The position numbers and the translations under genes are program-made. The notes under the pieces are model-generated. The model worked only from the letters and a program-made list of their open reading frames with translations, was not told the origin of the DNA and did not search any database. Positions 46,767-54,484 of a stretch of DNA of 64,000 bases are shown here, in pieces. The stretch is taken from NCBI GenBank assembly GCA_963796675.1, contig CAWCMS010000011.1, positions 186,001 to 250,000 on the forward strand, in the 5' to 3' direction. This DNA is from CAWCDJ01 sp963796675 (GTDB taxonomy: Bacteria > Acidobacteriota > Terriglobia > Bryobacterales > Bryobacteraceae). Each line of letters starts with the position of its first letter. Within the stretch, counting starts at the first letter, position 1.

Positions 46767-47403
46767 GCGCACGGAAATCATCGGGGCGATCTGCCTGCTT
46801 ATGCGGGGTCCGCGATCTGCTGGCAGACTTCTTGCGGCCCGGCGTGCCGCCCATCGCTGCCGCGGGCGCCACCGCGCCGGTGCGCGCCTGGTGCGCCGCG
46901 AGTGCCTCGCCCTGGAGGTTCTCCTCGATAGGCTCCTGCTCGTCGTCATCGCCTGCCGGCGGCTTGTCCTCGAACGCGAGCTCGCCCTGTGCCCGCCAGT
47001 CTTTGGGAGGCTTCACGGTCATCTGGAACTGAGCCTTGTTCTGCTCGTCCATCCAGTCCGCGACGCGCACCTGGCGGTCGAAGTGAAGGCTGCAGGTCAC
47101 CTCGAGGCTCCCGTCGGTTTCGCTCGCGTCCTTCGGCCGTCCGACGCGGAAGCCGTGCGCACTGTTGGCGAGCCATGTGGCGCCGTCGAGCACGACCTCG
47201 CAGCCGTCGATCCTTTCGGTCAACTTGAGGCTGTCGAAGCGGCGCGGCATGTTATTCGCGGCGAAGCACAGGTCGTGGCATTTCAATTGTTCCGCCAGCG
47301 TCCTGGTGAGCAACGCGCGCACCTTCAGCACCTGCGTGACGCCGTCCTCACCCGGATAGCGACTCAGATGCACGATCTTCGTATCCTTGAACGTCAATTT
47401 CAT
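46717..47403 (-). CDS. phage early protein of unknown function
   Basis: 228 residues. MKLTFKDTKIVHLSRYPGED, ALLTRTLAEQLKCHDLCFAA and LTERIDGCEVVLDGATW suggest a beta-rich fold, followed by an acidic linker (AFEDKPPAGDDDEQEPIEEN) and a basic tail with SRSRTPHKQADR. Located between YqaJ and VRR-NUC genes, so likely an accessory to recombination; not recognised as a family. Confidence 0.55.
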   Translation of the reverse strand: MKLTFKDTKIVHLSRYPGEDGVTQVLKVRALLTRTLAEQLKCHDLCFAANNMPRRFDSLKLTERIDGCEVVLDGATWLANSAHGFRVGRPKDASETDGSLEVTCSLHFDRQVRVADWMDEQNKAQFQMTVKPPKDWRAQGELAFEDKPPAGDDDEQEPIEENLQGEALAAHQARTGAVAPAAAMGGTPGRKKSASRSRTPHKQADRPDDFRAHDREAGRTIVWRPLQK

Positions 47404-47506
47404 GGTGATTATTCCTTTCCGTCCGCGCCCCGGCGGGCGTCGGACATACCAGATACTCGGCCCGGTCGAACTGCACCGGGATTTCCACAGGCCTCTCGAT
47501 GGCGAC

Positions 47507-48214
47507 TCACGATCCGGCTCCTTTTCCGTAGATGGCGGCTATGTCTTCGTCCGTGATCCCCAAGGGGTCTTCCACTCGCGGCTTGGGCTTGGGCCGGAAA
47601 TCGCCGTACTGCTGCTGGAGCGCGGCGCGGGCTTCGAGCAGCCGGTCGATAAACTGCCGCACCGCCACGGAGAGCACGCCGACATACTTCTCGTCGCGCT
47701 CGACCGGGATGATGACCGTGGGGAAGCCGGGGCAATAGCTCTGTATATCGACGCCCGCGTAACCCGACACCCACAACTGGCCCTGCAGTTGCGTCATGTA
47801 CTTCTCGTCCACCGCCCGCGTGAGCATGTAGCCTACGTGGACCTGGGGAGACGGGCATTTGATTTCGAGCAGCCGGTTACGCGCCGGAACGATGCGGTCG
47901 GGCGATGCGCCGGCCATGCCGTCGTCCGTCATGAAGAAGCCGGCCGGCTCGGGCTCGCAGTCCATCTCGAAGGCGTAGGACTTCACCGCCTCGTCTTCGA
48001 GTTCGCGGCCGCGGATCATCCAGTCGGTCTCGGGGGTATCGAGCGGGCCGTTGAAGATCCATTCGGCCAGCAGATAGTGCATGTAGGTCGCGCTCTGCTC
48101 GCTGAGTTTCAGCGTCTTCGGCGTGACGATTTTGTGGAACTCGGAAGCCGTCGGCACGCCGATCCGCAGCATCAGCCAATCGTCGGAGTTCTGCCGCACG
48201 TCGTAATGAATCAT
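47507..48214 (-). CDS. YqaJ-type phage exonuclease
   Basis: 235 residues from 48214 (MIHYDVRQNSDDWLMLRIGV). YqaJ/lambda-Exo fold: PTASEFHKIVTPKTLKLSEQ, MIRGRELEDEAVKSYAFEM (catalytic Glu), GASPDRIVP (Asp), RLLEIKCPSPQVHVGYML (Glu-x-Lys), QLQGQLWVSGYAGVDIQSYC. Digests one strand of DNA ends, providing single strands for the ERF annealing protein encoded just upstream. Separated from it by one small zinc-protein gene. Confidence 0.88.
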   Translation of the reverse strand: MIHYDVRQNSDDWLMLRIGVPTASEFHKIVTPKTLKLSEQSATYMHYLLAEWIFNGPLDTPETDWMIRGRELEDEAVKSYAFEMDCEPEPAGFFMTDDGMAGASPDRIVPARNRLLEIKCPSPQVHVGYMLTRAVDEKYMTQLQGQLWVSGYAGVDIQSYCPGFPTVIIPVERDEKYVGVLSVAVRQFIDRLLEARAALQQQYGDFRPKPKPRVEDPLGITDEDIAAIYGKGAGS

Positions 48215-48381
48215 CGGGGCGGCCTCCGGACGGGCTGGATGTCGTGCCGTCCGCAGGCGCGGCAGTCGTACTCGGCCTCGGTGCGGTATTCCCGCCCGCC
48301 ATCCGGTGCGACCACGCCGGTGGGGTAGGAGCCCAGGATGTATTCCGAGATCTCGGAGGACCCGCAATACGGACAGATCAC
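48211..48381 (-). CDS. small zinc-ribbon protein
   Basis: 56 residues from a GTG at 48381 (VICPYCGSSEISEYILGSYP), with AAAGGAG upstream. CPYC at the start and CRACGRHD near the end form a four-Cys zinc ribbon. Start and stop overlap both neighbours by 4 bp. Too short for a standard gene finder threshold. Likely an accessory of ERF/YqaJ, role unknown. Confidence 0.6.
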   Translation of the reverse strand: MICPYCGSSEISEYILGSYPTGVVAPDGGREYRTEAEYDCRACGRHDIQPVRRPPR

Positions 48382-49142
48382 CGCCGGCTCCTTTGCACCT
48401 GCTGGTATTTCTTGTTGAGCGCCACCATCGCGGCGTCGAAGCGGCTCTGCTGGATCTGCTCGACGCTGGGCGCGTCCATCAACTCCAGAAACTTCCGCTC
48501 CGCGTCGCGCGAAAGATCGCACGCCAGGATCAAATCGCGCACCTTGTTCAACTGGTCCTCGGTCAGATACCCCGTGGCGGCCGCGTCGTCGTCCTGTTCC
48601 ACGGTGACGATATCCAGCGCGTTACAGAGCGCATAACGCTTGGCGTACGCCATCATCGACCCCACCGCCTGGACCGCATTCTTCGAGCCGGTATTGTCCA
48701 TGGGCAATGGCGGCGTCGATCCGATCTTGCTGTGGCCGTCTCGATGCGAAAGCGTGCAGTGGCAGATGTTGCCTTCGAAGGAGTAACTCACGGAGAAACC
48801 CTCTTCCGCGAGCAGCGGACGCACCGCCTTGTTGATGTCTTCGTATTTGGCGTACGGGGTCCTGTGGCCGGTGCGGCCGTCCTTGGCCGGCACCACGATG
48901 GTTCCCTGTTTGGTAATCCGCGGCAGGCGCGGCTGCAGGCGCGAGAGCGCCGCCTTAAACTCCCGTTCGGCCTCCCATGCGACAACGCGCTCCCGCATGT
49001 CGAGCAATGCCTGCATCTTCGCGACGTCCACCGATGAATCGCGGGACGCGCGCTCGATGACCTGCAGGAATGCGGCACCATCGGAGGTCGCCGGCGCGGG
49101 CCGCGCTTCCGCCGCGGATCGGACGATTACTTCCTCGCTCAT
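48378..49142 (-). CDS. ERF-family single-strand annealing protein
   Basis: 254 residues from 49142 (MSEEVIVRSAAEARPAPATS). The ERF core: FKAALSRLQPRLPRITKQGT, TPYAKYEDINKAVRPLLAEE, GFSVSYSFEGNICHCTLSHR and QAVGSMMAYAKRYALCNALD, followed by a variable helical C-terminus (TEDQLNKVRDLILACDLSRD). Anneals complementary DNA strands in phage recombination, with YqaJ as the exonuclease partner. Confidence 0.9.
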   Translation of the reverse strand: MSEEVIVRSAAEARPAPATSDGAAFLQVIERASRDSSVDVAKMQALLDMRERVVAWEAEREFKAALSRLQPRLPRITKQGTIVVPAKDGRTGHRTPYAKYEDINKAVRPLLAEEGFSVSYSFEGNICHCTLSHRDGHSKIGSTPPLPMDNTGSKNAVQAVGSMMAYAKRYALCNALDIVTVEQDDDAAATGYLTEDQLNKVRDLILACDLSRDAERKFLELMDAPSVEQIQQSRFDAAMVALNKKYQQVQRSRR

Positions 49143-49450
49143 AACAGCGCCTCCCGGCGAGCGATCGCCAGTTCGATGAAATCCATGGCGCGGCGGAAGT
49201 GGTATTCGCTGGCGCCCATCGGCTCGGCGATGCGCCCCCGGTGGATGCTGTCCTCCGCTTCGTACGCGCAGTCCTGCCAGTCCATGCCCTCGCCGAGTTC
49301 GCACTCGCGGGAGACGCGGATGTCCGCTATCTCGATCCGATCCGCATGCTGGAAGAACGCCATGACCAGGCCGCGCGGGTCCCGGCCGGCGATGAAGGCG
49401 TCGGCGTTCACGTCGAGGTACGTGCCGAGCGCCGTGTGGTGGGCGCTCAT
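49139..49450 (-). CDS. phage early protein of unknown function
   Basis: 103 residues from 49450 (MSAHHTALGTYLDVNADAFI). The acidic helical C-terminus (AMDFIELAIARREALL) ends in a 4-bp overlap with the ERF gene. ADRIEIADIRVSRECELGEG and DWQDCAYEAEDSI carry no recognised motif. Conserved place ahead of ERF suggests a recombination or regulatory accessory. Confidence 0.55.
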   Translation of the reverse strand: MSAHHTALGTYLDVNADAFIAGRDPRGLVMAFFQHADRIEIADIRVSRECELGEGMDWQDCAYEAEDSIHRGRIAEPMGASEYHFRRAMDFIELAIARREALL

Positions 49451-49454
49451 GGGT

Positions 49455-49706
49455 TTACTCCCAGGTACGGGGGCTCCAGGGCGGCCCGGCGTCACGCTCG
49501 TGGTCGCCGTTCCACAGATCGCCGGCAGCCGTACCGCCGTCCACGACGTAGGTTTCGAGGTAACGGGCGACCGCGATGGCCTGCAACTCCATCGCCTCGC
49601 CGGGCGGGAAACCGAGCGTCGCCAGGATGTGCCTGGCGTGCTCCAGCATGGGGGCGCAAGGGGACGCGGCCTCTCGCGAAACGCTTCTTGGGGGCGTCTC
49701 GGGCAT
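49455..49706 (-). CDS. small phage early protein
   Basis: 83 residues (MPETPPRSVSREAASPCAPM). A helical segment (LEHARHILATLGFPPGEAME, LQAIAVARYLETYVVDGGTA) precedes a hydrophilic end. No domain recognised. Follows the first gene of the early operon by 12 bp. Confidence 0.5.
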   Translation of the reverse strand: MPETPPRSVSREAASPCAPMLEHARHILATLGFPPGEAMELQAIAVARYLETYVVDGGTAAGDLWNGDHERDAGPPWSPRTWE

Positions 49707-49718
49707 GGCGGCGATCCC

Positions 49719-49946
49719 TTACGATGTCAACCCCTGCTCGTTCAGATCGAGCGCGGGAATCCGCCTCACCTCGGGTTTGGTCTTGCGCCTGCCGCGCTCA
49801 ATCGCCGCGACGATGGCATTCCGCGCCCAACCTTGCTTGGTCATCCCGAGATCGGCGATCTGCATGCGCATTTCGCGCGCCAACTCGGGAGGCATCTGTA
49901 CATGCACGGTGACTCTGATTGTTCCCTTGCCTGGTTTAACTGGCAT
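49719..49946 (-). CDS. ribbon-helix-helix-like DNA-binding protein, first gene of early operon
   Basis: 75 residues from 49946 (MPVKPGKGTIRVTVHVQMPP). TIRVTVHVQMPPELAREMRM followed by QIADLGMTKQGWARNAIVAA is a ribbon-helix-helix pattern (strand, helix, turn, helix) as in Arc/MetJ-type repressors. An ATG further upstream (49982) overlaps the promoter -10 box and is therefore unlikely. Lies right behind the early promoter, so it may autoregulate it (inference). Confidence 0.6.
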   Translation of the reverse strand: MPVKPGKGTIRVTVHVQMPPELAREMRMQIADLGMTKQGWARNAIVAAIERGRRKTKPEVRRIPALDLNEQGLTS

Positions 49947-49980
49947 ACATTTGGTAACCTTGGCAGAAGTGTATTTGAGC

Positions 49981-50010
49981 ATTATGAAAGAGAAAAAGAG
50001 AAATTGTCAA
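49981..50010 (-). promoter_or_regulatory. sigma70-type promoter of the phage early operon
   Basis: On the minus strand a perfect -35 box TTGACA (50010-50005) is followed by an 18-base spacer and CATAAT (49986-49981). The AT-rich spacer contrasts with the GC-rich surroundings. Transcription would start near 49974, giving a short leader before the start codon at 49946. Confidence 0.7.
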
Positions 50011-50045
50011 GGAGGGGAATGGAGAAAATGGAAGGAGCCGCGACG

Positions 50046-50502
50046 ATGGCAGACGACAAAGTGATTTTGGCCACGTTCAAGATCTATCCGGAAGATGCGG
50101 ACTGGGCCGCCGCCGAGCAACGCCGGCTCAAGCGGGAGGAGCGCCGCGCGGTCACACAAGCGGATTTGTTCTCCCGGTTGCGCGCCCGGTACATGGGCGC
50201 GGGAGATGGAAGAGGGGCGGGAGGGCGGCCGCCAGGCGGCGGCCGAGGGCGCGGGGTCGATTGTGCTGGAGGCCCTGGGGAGAATCGAAGCCGCACTGAA
50301 AGGGCTGAAGGATGAACGAGCACGCAATCCACGAAGTGAGGAGGACGACGCCGGAGCAGAGGCGGTGCTCGCCCTTGTTGGAGAAATTGAGAGGAGCACT
50401 CGGGAAACGGCAGAAAGCAACCGACGAACAGCAAAAGCTCTTGAGCTATTGCAGCGACGAACTCACCCTCCTGCAAAGCGCCGAGGCCATGGAACGGCCT
50501 GA
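50046..50502 (+). CDS. plus-strand phage protein, likely frameshifted
   Basis: Starts at 50046 (MADDKVILATFKIYPEDADW, ribosome site AAGGAG before it) and continues AAAEQRRLKREERRAVTQAD. After a frame change near 50200 a helical chain GSIVLEALGRIEAALKGLKD and EIERSTRETAESNRRTAKAL runs to 50502. An alternative is that the first frame ends at 50315 and a second small gene (MNEHAIHEV...) begins at 50312. One of few plus-strand genes of the prophage, between the divergent early operon and the convergent late operon. Charged and coiled-coil-like; could be a regulator. Confidence 0.4.
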
Positions 50503-50534
50503 GCCGGGCCCGGCGGTAGGCGGCGCGGGCCGGT

Positions 50535-50756
50535 CTAGCCGGGATGCGCCGTTGCGTCGCGGTCGATCTTAGCGAGGACCGCGTCGAACGCCCCGTCCGC
50601 GGCCGTGGTCAGATCCGCGACGATGGCCTGGATCTGGGCGGGCGTCATCGCGGGGTAGGCTTTCTGGAGGTCGAGGATTGCCTTGATCAGGCCGGCCACT
50701 TCCGGGATCGCGGCCACGGCGATCGATACCCATGGGTTCACGGCTTGCGTGCTCAT
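50535..50756 (-). CDS. small phage protein, last of late operon
   Basis: 73 residues from 50756 (MSTQAVNPWVSIAVAAIPEV). One hydrophobic/amphipathic segment (SIAVAAIPEVAGLIKAIL) and an Ala-rich helical tail (IQAIVADLTTAADGAFDAVL). Overlaps the preceding lipoprotein gene by 4 bp. The position at the end of the late operon hints at lysis or lysogenic conversion, without motif support. Confidence 0.5.
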   Translation of the reverse strand: MSTQAVNPWVSIAVAAIPEVAGLIKAILDLQKAYPAMTPAQIQAIVADLTTAADGAFDAVLAKIDRDATAHPG

Positions 50757-51193
50757 ATGGCCGGTCCTCCGACGCTCGCGGCGATCTGGTTCCATATGGC
50801 CACGGAGGCCTGCAGGATGGCAGTGGCGGCCGCCGGCAGCGCCGCCGCGCCCTGGCGCACGCCGGCGCCCACGACAATGGCCAGGATCTTGGCCTGCTGG
50901 GTCTGCCAGTCGTCGGCCGACCGCAACTCCGCGCCGATCCGTTTGCCGGCGAGCGCAATCGCAGCCGCGACCTGGTTGGCGGCGGTCAGGTCGGCCTGCG
51001 AGAGTTTGCCTTGTTTGCGCGCCTCGATCATGGCGGTAACAGCCAGGTCCAGTGCATTGGCAAGTGCGTTGACGGACGCTGCGACCGTCACCTGGGGAGG
51101 CGGCGGGGTCGAGGCCGGGGTTGGGTTGTGCGCGCATGCCGCCAGCGCAAGTAGAATTGCGGCGGCGGGTAGCGCTCTGCGTTTCGATGGCAT
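50753..51193 (-). CDS. small phage-encoded lipoprotein
   Basis: 146 residues from 51193, with a strong GGAG ribosome site in front. Signal MPSKRRALPAAAILLALAAC has a lipobox (LAAC) with Cys20. The rest is an Ala-rich helical chain (ANALDLAVTAMIEARKQGKL, NQVAAAIALAGKRIGAELRS). Could be a spanin-like or superinfection-exclusion lipoprotein, but no specific motif supports either. Confidence 0.55.
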   Translation of the reverse strand: MPSKRRALPAAAILLALAACAHNPTPASTPPPPQVTVAASVNALANALDLAVTAMIEARKQGKLSQADLTAANQVAAAIALAGKRIGAELRSADDWQTQQAKILAIVVGAGVRQGAAALPAAATAILQASVAIWNQIAASVGGPAI

Positions 51194-51275
51194 TCTCTTT
51201 TTCTCCTTTTGAACCGTCAGTCGTTGTGAACTTCCATCGCGGCAACCGCCGCCCGCACGCAAGCCTTGAGGGGCA

Positions 51276-51546
51276 TTACCGGTCCTCCACCTTGACCGAG
51301 ATCGTCCGGTCGTCCGTCCTGCCGCCAACGGTCACGATCCGGTTGGTCACGAGGTACGTGGTTCCCTTCTGCCCGCCACGCAGCCAGACGGTCGCCTTGG
51401 TCAGGGTGCTGGCGTCGGTCACCTTCTCGATGAGTGCGCCATCCTCCAGCAGCCACTGGCTGGAGGCAATCTGTGTCGCCGGCCAGCCACGCCGACCAGT
51501 CCACCGAATAGTCGAGGATGGCATCCGGGTCTTTCGTAAACGTCAT
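51276..51546 (-). CDS. phage fibre-tail adaptor-like protein, frameshifted
   Basis: Starts at 51546 (MTFTKDPDAILDYSVDWSAW, then LAGDT) and, after a frame change near 51480, continues ASSQWLLEDGALIEKVTDAS, TLTKATVWLRGGQKGTTYLV and TNRIVTVGGRTDDRTISVKV to 51276. This order (KDPDAxLDYxxDW...GGTxGTTYxVTNRIxTxxGRTDDRT) is the pattern of small tail proteins that connect fibres to the tail. The start overlaps the stop of the preceding gene. Confidence 0.65.
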
Positions 51547-52175
51547 GCGTCGATGCTCCTGTTCTCCCGTTGTGGATGGATGGTCCGGTCCTCTGCGGCG
51601 GGCCGGATGGTCCGCGCCTCCGGACGGACGGACATGCACCGGTCTTCGATCGCCGGCCGATAGGTCCGCGCCTCCGGCCGCACACGAACCGTGCGGCTGG
51701 CGGGCGTCCCAGGGCGGGAGAGCATGAGGCCAAAGACGCGCGACCAGCCAGTGGCCACGCCCGCCAGCATGCTTACGCAGGACGCGCGCCCGAGGACGGT
51801 GGACGTACCGGTCGCCTCGCCAGCCACGGGCGCACGCGGGCCAACTGTGCGCCGACGCCGGCCAATCCTGCGGCCTCTCCGGGGAGTTTCCGGAGGGCCG
51901 CCAGGCGCGCGGCCAATATGCCGGAGGCGGCGGCGATCCCGCGCAGGGCGCGAACTACCCGGAGCGCGCCAGAGGCGGTCCCGCCGCCGGCAGCCAAGCC
52001 AGCCACGGGGAGGACCCGTGCCAGCCTCCCGGTGGCGGCGGCCTTGGCCGGAGGCGGCGCCGGCCATGCGTCGGAGGACCGCGAGACGAGCAGCCCCGAC
52101 GCCTTGGCCGGACGCCACGCCGGTGAGCGCGTGGGTCGTCGCGGACGGAGTCCGGAGCAGTAGAAGCAGCGACAT
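51543..52175 (-). CDS. Ala/Gly-rich repetitive phage protein, frameshifted
   Basis: Starts at 52175 (MSLLLLLRTPSATTHALTGV). Read across two or three frame changes (near 52060 and 51810) it is a chain of degenerate repeats of the kind GxASGQGxGxARLAVLRRMAG: ASGQGVGAARLAVLRRMAGA, ATGRLARVLPVAGLAAGGGT, ASGALRVVRALRGIAAASGI. The C-terminus holds a second repeat, VRPEARTYRPAIEDR and VRPEARTIRPAAEDR. Likely a fibrous tail component. Very GC-rich and therefore prone to sequence error. Confidence 0.5.
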   Translation of the reverse strand: MSLLLLLRTPSATTHALTGVASGQGVGAARLAVLRRMAGAASGQGRRHREAGTGPPRGWLGCRRRDRLWRAPGSSRPARDRRRLRHIGRAPGGPPETPRRGRRIGRRRRTVGPRAPVAGEATGTSTVLGRASCVSMLAGVATGWSRVFGLMLSRPGTPASRTVRVRPEARTYRPAIEDRCMSVRPEARTIRPAAEDRTIHPQRENRSIDA

Positions 52176-52193
52176 GGGTCATGCTTGAGGGCT

Positions 52194-52850
52194 CTACTGC
52201 GGGATCTCTTCCCAGGTGATTGAATATCCACCCAGGAACGTCGTGCCGGCACCCATCCACGTCGGAACCCAGCAGGTGCCCGGAGGCAGAACAATGTCGC
52301 CGTCAATGTATTCGGTCAACTTCGGCTCAAACAAATTCGCCGGAACCATCGCGCCGGCGCCAATTCCAAGATCCGCCGCCCGCAAGTATTGCAGGATGCT
52401 GTTGCCGGTAAGTGCTGCTCCGGCCGCGGAACTCAGAGCGCGAGCCACGGAAGCAGCCGCCATGCCCACGTTGTTGCAGGCGATCGGCGTCACCACCGAA
52501 GTCGCAATCGTCGGCGCTGTGCAGAAGCTATGAATCACCGGAGGGACCGGGGGCGTGCCCGAGATCGCCCACACCTGGAACTTCAGCAGCGACAGGTTCT
52601 TGCCGGAGCCATCGGGGTTCCACAGGGCAAACTGCGTGGAGGCCGCGGCGGCCGCGCCCACGATGTTGCCGGCGGCGATGGTGGTGGACCAGGCCGTCAG
52701 GATGAGCGAGAAGATGTTCCCCCTCGCGGCCTGTTCGTAGTATCGCCCCTGCCCGTCTCCCACAACGATGCCGCCCATTCGGGTGGCGCGGGCCGGAGCG
52801 ATGGTTCCGTCTGACAACTGCGTTTGACCTGCGCGAATTTCTGCAAGCAT
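52194..52850 (-). CDS. phage structural protein of unknown type
   Basis: 218 residues, single intact frame. MLAEIRAGQTQLSDGTIAPA and GGIVVGDGQGRYYEQAARGN are followed by hydrophobic Ala-rich segments (TIAAGNIVGAAAAASTQFAL) and a beta-rich end with LPPGTCWVPTWMGAGTTFLG and SITWEEIPQ. The arrangement resembles tail-fibre or decoration proteins. Between the repeat protein and a 402-residue tail protein. Confidence 0.6.
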   Translation of the reverse strand: MLAEIRAGQTQLSDGTIAPARATRMGGIVVGDGQGRYYEQAARGNIFSLILTAWSTTIAAGNIVGAAAAASTQFALWNPDGSGKNLSLLKFQVWAISGTPPVPPVIHSFCTAPTIATSVVTPIACNNVGMAAASVARALSSAAGAALTGNSILQYLRAADLGIGAGAMVPANLFEPKLTEYIDGDIVLPPGTCWVPTWMGAGTTFLGGYSITWEEIPQ

Positions 52851-52862
52851 GTTCCTCTCTCC

Positions 52863-54071
52863 TTATCTGAATTCTTCGATGGCGTAAGCGGACATCCCGC
52901 TCGCGCCCATAGCAAAATTGGACCCGTACAGGCCCGACACACCCTGCTCCATCAGGAACAACTGGCGCTCCTGAAACAGCAGACCCAACACTTCCTGCTG
53001 CTGCGTTGCCGCCAATAACGATTCCGCCAGCCTGTACTGGTATGCGTCCAGATCGATTTCGACGCGGAGTCTGGCAGCAGCAGGAGGCGAAACGTAACTG
53101 CTCGTCACCATGGACTTGTTCTGGCGCTGGTCAACCTGCCAGTAAGTGGCGTTGTTCGGATATGGAGGTGGAGTCACTCCAGTTGTCGGAGCGATGCACT
53201 GGTACACCTGCCCGTTCCACGTGACCGCATCGCCGTAGACATAAGCCGCCCATTTGGGATTCCACGGAGTCGGTTCCACAAGAGCGTTCTGCAATTGGAC
53301 AACTCCGGAATCCGACGTAAGCAACTCAGAGCCAGTGGTTCGTACGGTGAAGCCCGTGACGCCAACCGTTCCATTCACGGTCATCGTGGTTGCAAACCTG
53401 CCGTTGACGGACGTCGCAGCCATCGCCTTCACGACGCCCGACGTATACGCGCTGAATCTGGCACGAAATGCACGGAACCCGCCAACGGAGAAGACCCAGA
53501 CACCGACAGCCGTTGTGTTCACAACCAGCGTCGTCACCACATCGGGACGCTGGCCATACACGGCGTACCAGTTCTGGGAGTCGGGGCTGGCCTCAAACGC
53601 AACAGTACCGGCCCAGGTGCCGGTGAGTTGAAGGAGAACCGTGGTTGCCCCATTGAGGACGACGGTCAAATCCGTGTTCAGCGCCGGCAGAAACCCGAAG
53701 ACGCTGTTATCCGCTACCGGCGCGCCCTCCACCTGCAGTCTCTTGGTGGAAGGGTTCACGAGTAGTTCCTGGCCCAAAACGCGGCCGAGGTAGGTATCTC
53801 TCGTGAGAAGCGGATTCACTGTATCGTAATTGGACTGCTCCCGCGAGTCCTGCGTGAGCGGTCCCTGGTTTCCCCACACGGGACTGTCCGTGTCCGTGGT
53901 GTTCTGAATCTCCACGGGAAGCGGATTCGGGTCCGTGACGTCGCCGCCGTCTTGCCCGTGAGCGCCAAGCATCAACTTGACGCGTTGTACTTCAACGCCG
54001 CCGCCGATATCTTCGGTCGCGACCGGGACCACGGCGTTGGACGAATCCTTGATGTTGATGTTGTCGGCCAT
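52863..54071 (-). CDS. phage tail/fibre protein with carbohydrate-binding-like module
   Basis: 402 residues, intact. N-terminus MADNINIKDSSNAVVPVATE with VEIQNTTDTDSPVWGNQGP; middle beta-rich (TDLTVVLNGATTVLLQLTGT, TVAFEASPDSQNWYAVYGQR). Near residue 285 PWNPKWAAYVYGDAVTWNGQ and VYQCIAPTTGVTPP match the W-x-Y-x-x-G-D-x-V-x-x-x-G-x-x-Y pattern of small chitin/carbohydrate-binding modules. Likely contacts the host surface. Confidence 0.65.
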   Translation of the reverse strand: MADNINIKDSSNAVVPVATEDIGGGVEVQRVKLMLGAHGQDGGDVTDPNPLPVEIQNTTDTDSPVWGNQGPLTQDSREQSNYDTVNPLLTRDTYLGRVLGQELLVNPSTKRLQVEGAPVADNSVFGFLPALNTDLTVVLNGATTVLLQLTGTWAGTVAFEASPDSQNWYAVYGQRPDVVTTLVVNTTAVGVWVFSVGGFRAFRARFSAYTSGVVKAMAATSVNGRFATTMTVNGTVGVTGFTVRTTGSELLTSDSGVVQLQNALVEPTPWNPKWAAYVYGDAVTWNGQVYQCIAPTTGVTPPPYPNNATYWQVDQRQNKSMVTSSYVSPPAAARLRVEIDLDAYQYRLAESLLAATQQQEVLGLLFQERQLFLMEQGVSGLYGSNFAMGASGMSAYAIEEFR

Positions 54072-54075
54072 CGCC

Positions 54076-54471
54076 TCAGTCCTCCTTCACCACGAGCGCG
54101 CCGACGCCGAACTGGCCATAGTCGTCCTGCTGAACGGTCTTGGGGGTCGGCAATACGTCCCAATACAGGAGCGCGCCCGCCACGGAAGCGAAGACGCCGA
54201 ACGCTACCGCCTGCGACCAGTCCGCGAGCGCGGGCCCGAATTCGATGGTGTTCTCGTTCGATACCTTCCGGACGTTTCCGGCGTCGGTCACTGGCGCGCC
54301 GAACGTGATGGCCTGCCTCTCATAACCCAGGCCCGCCAACTCCGTGCCCGCGGAATTGTCATCGGCGGGCGCCACGGAGAACAGGCCGACGTAAGGCGCG
54401 ACGCCGGTGACGTCCGTTCCGCGCAGGACGTTGAGCACGGCATCGGTATGAGACTGCGACTTACCAGGCAT
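54076..54471 (-). CDS. phage tail protein
   Basis: 131 residues, intact. MPGKSQSHTDAVLNVLRGTD, GVAPYVGLFSVAPADDNSAG, TELAGLGYERQAITFGAP and NENTIEFGPALADWSQAVAF form the conserved pattern of small tail-fibre-associated proteins (the G-Y-x-R-x-x-I-T-F box). Structural, role in tail assembly. Sits directly after the giant tail protein gene. Confidence 0.65.
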   Translation of the reverse strand: MPGKSQSHTDAVLNVLRGTDVTGVAPYVGLFSVAPADDNSAGTELAGLGYERQAITFGAPVTDAGNVRKVSNENTIEFGPALADWSQAVAFGVFASVAGALLYWDVLPTPKTVQQDDYGQFGVGALVVKED

Positions 54472-54484
54472 GGGATTCTCCTCT

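Noticed and set aside
50500..50580. GC-rich inverted segments at the meeting point of late and plus-strand genes taken as a terminator
   Set aside because: Several weak pairings are possible and no T-run follows on either strand.
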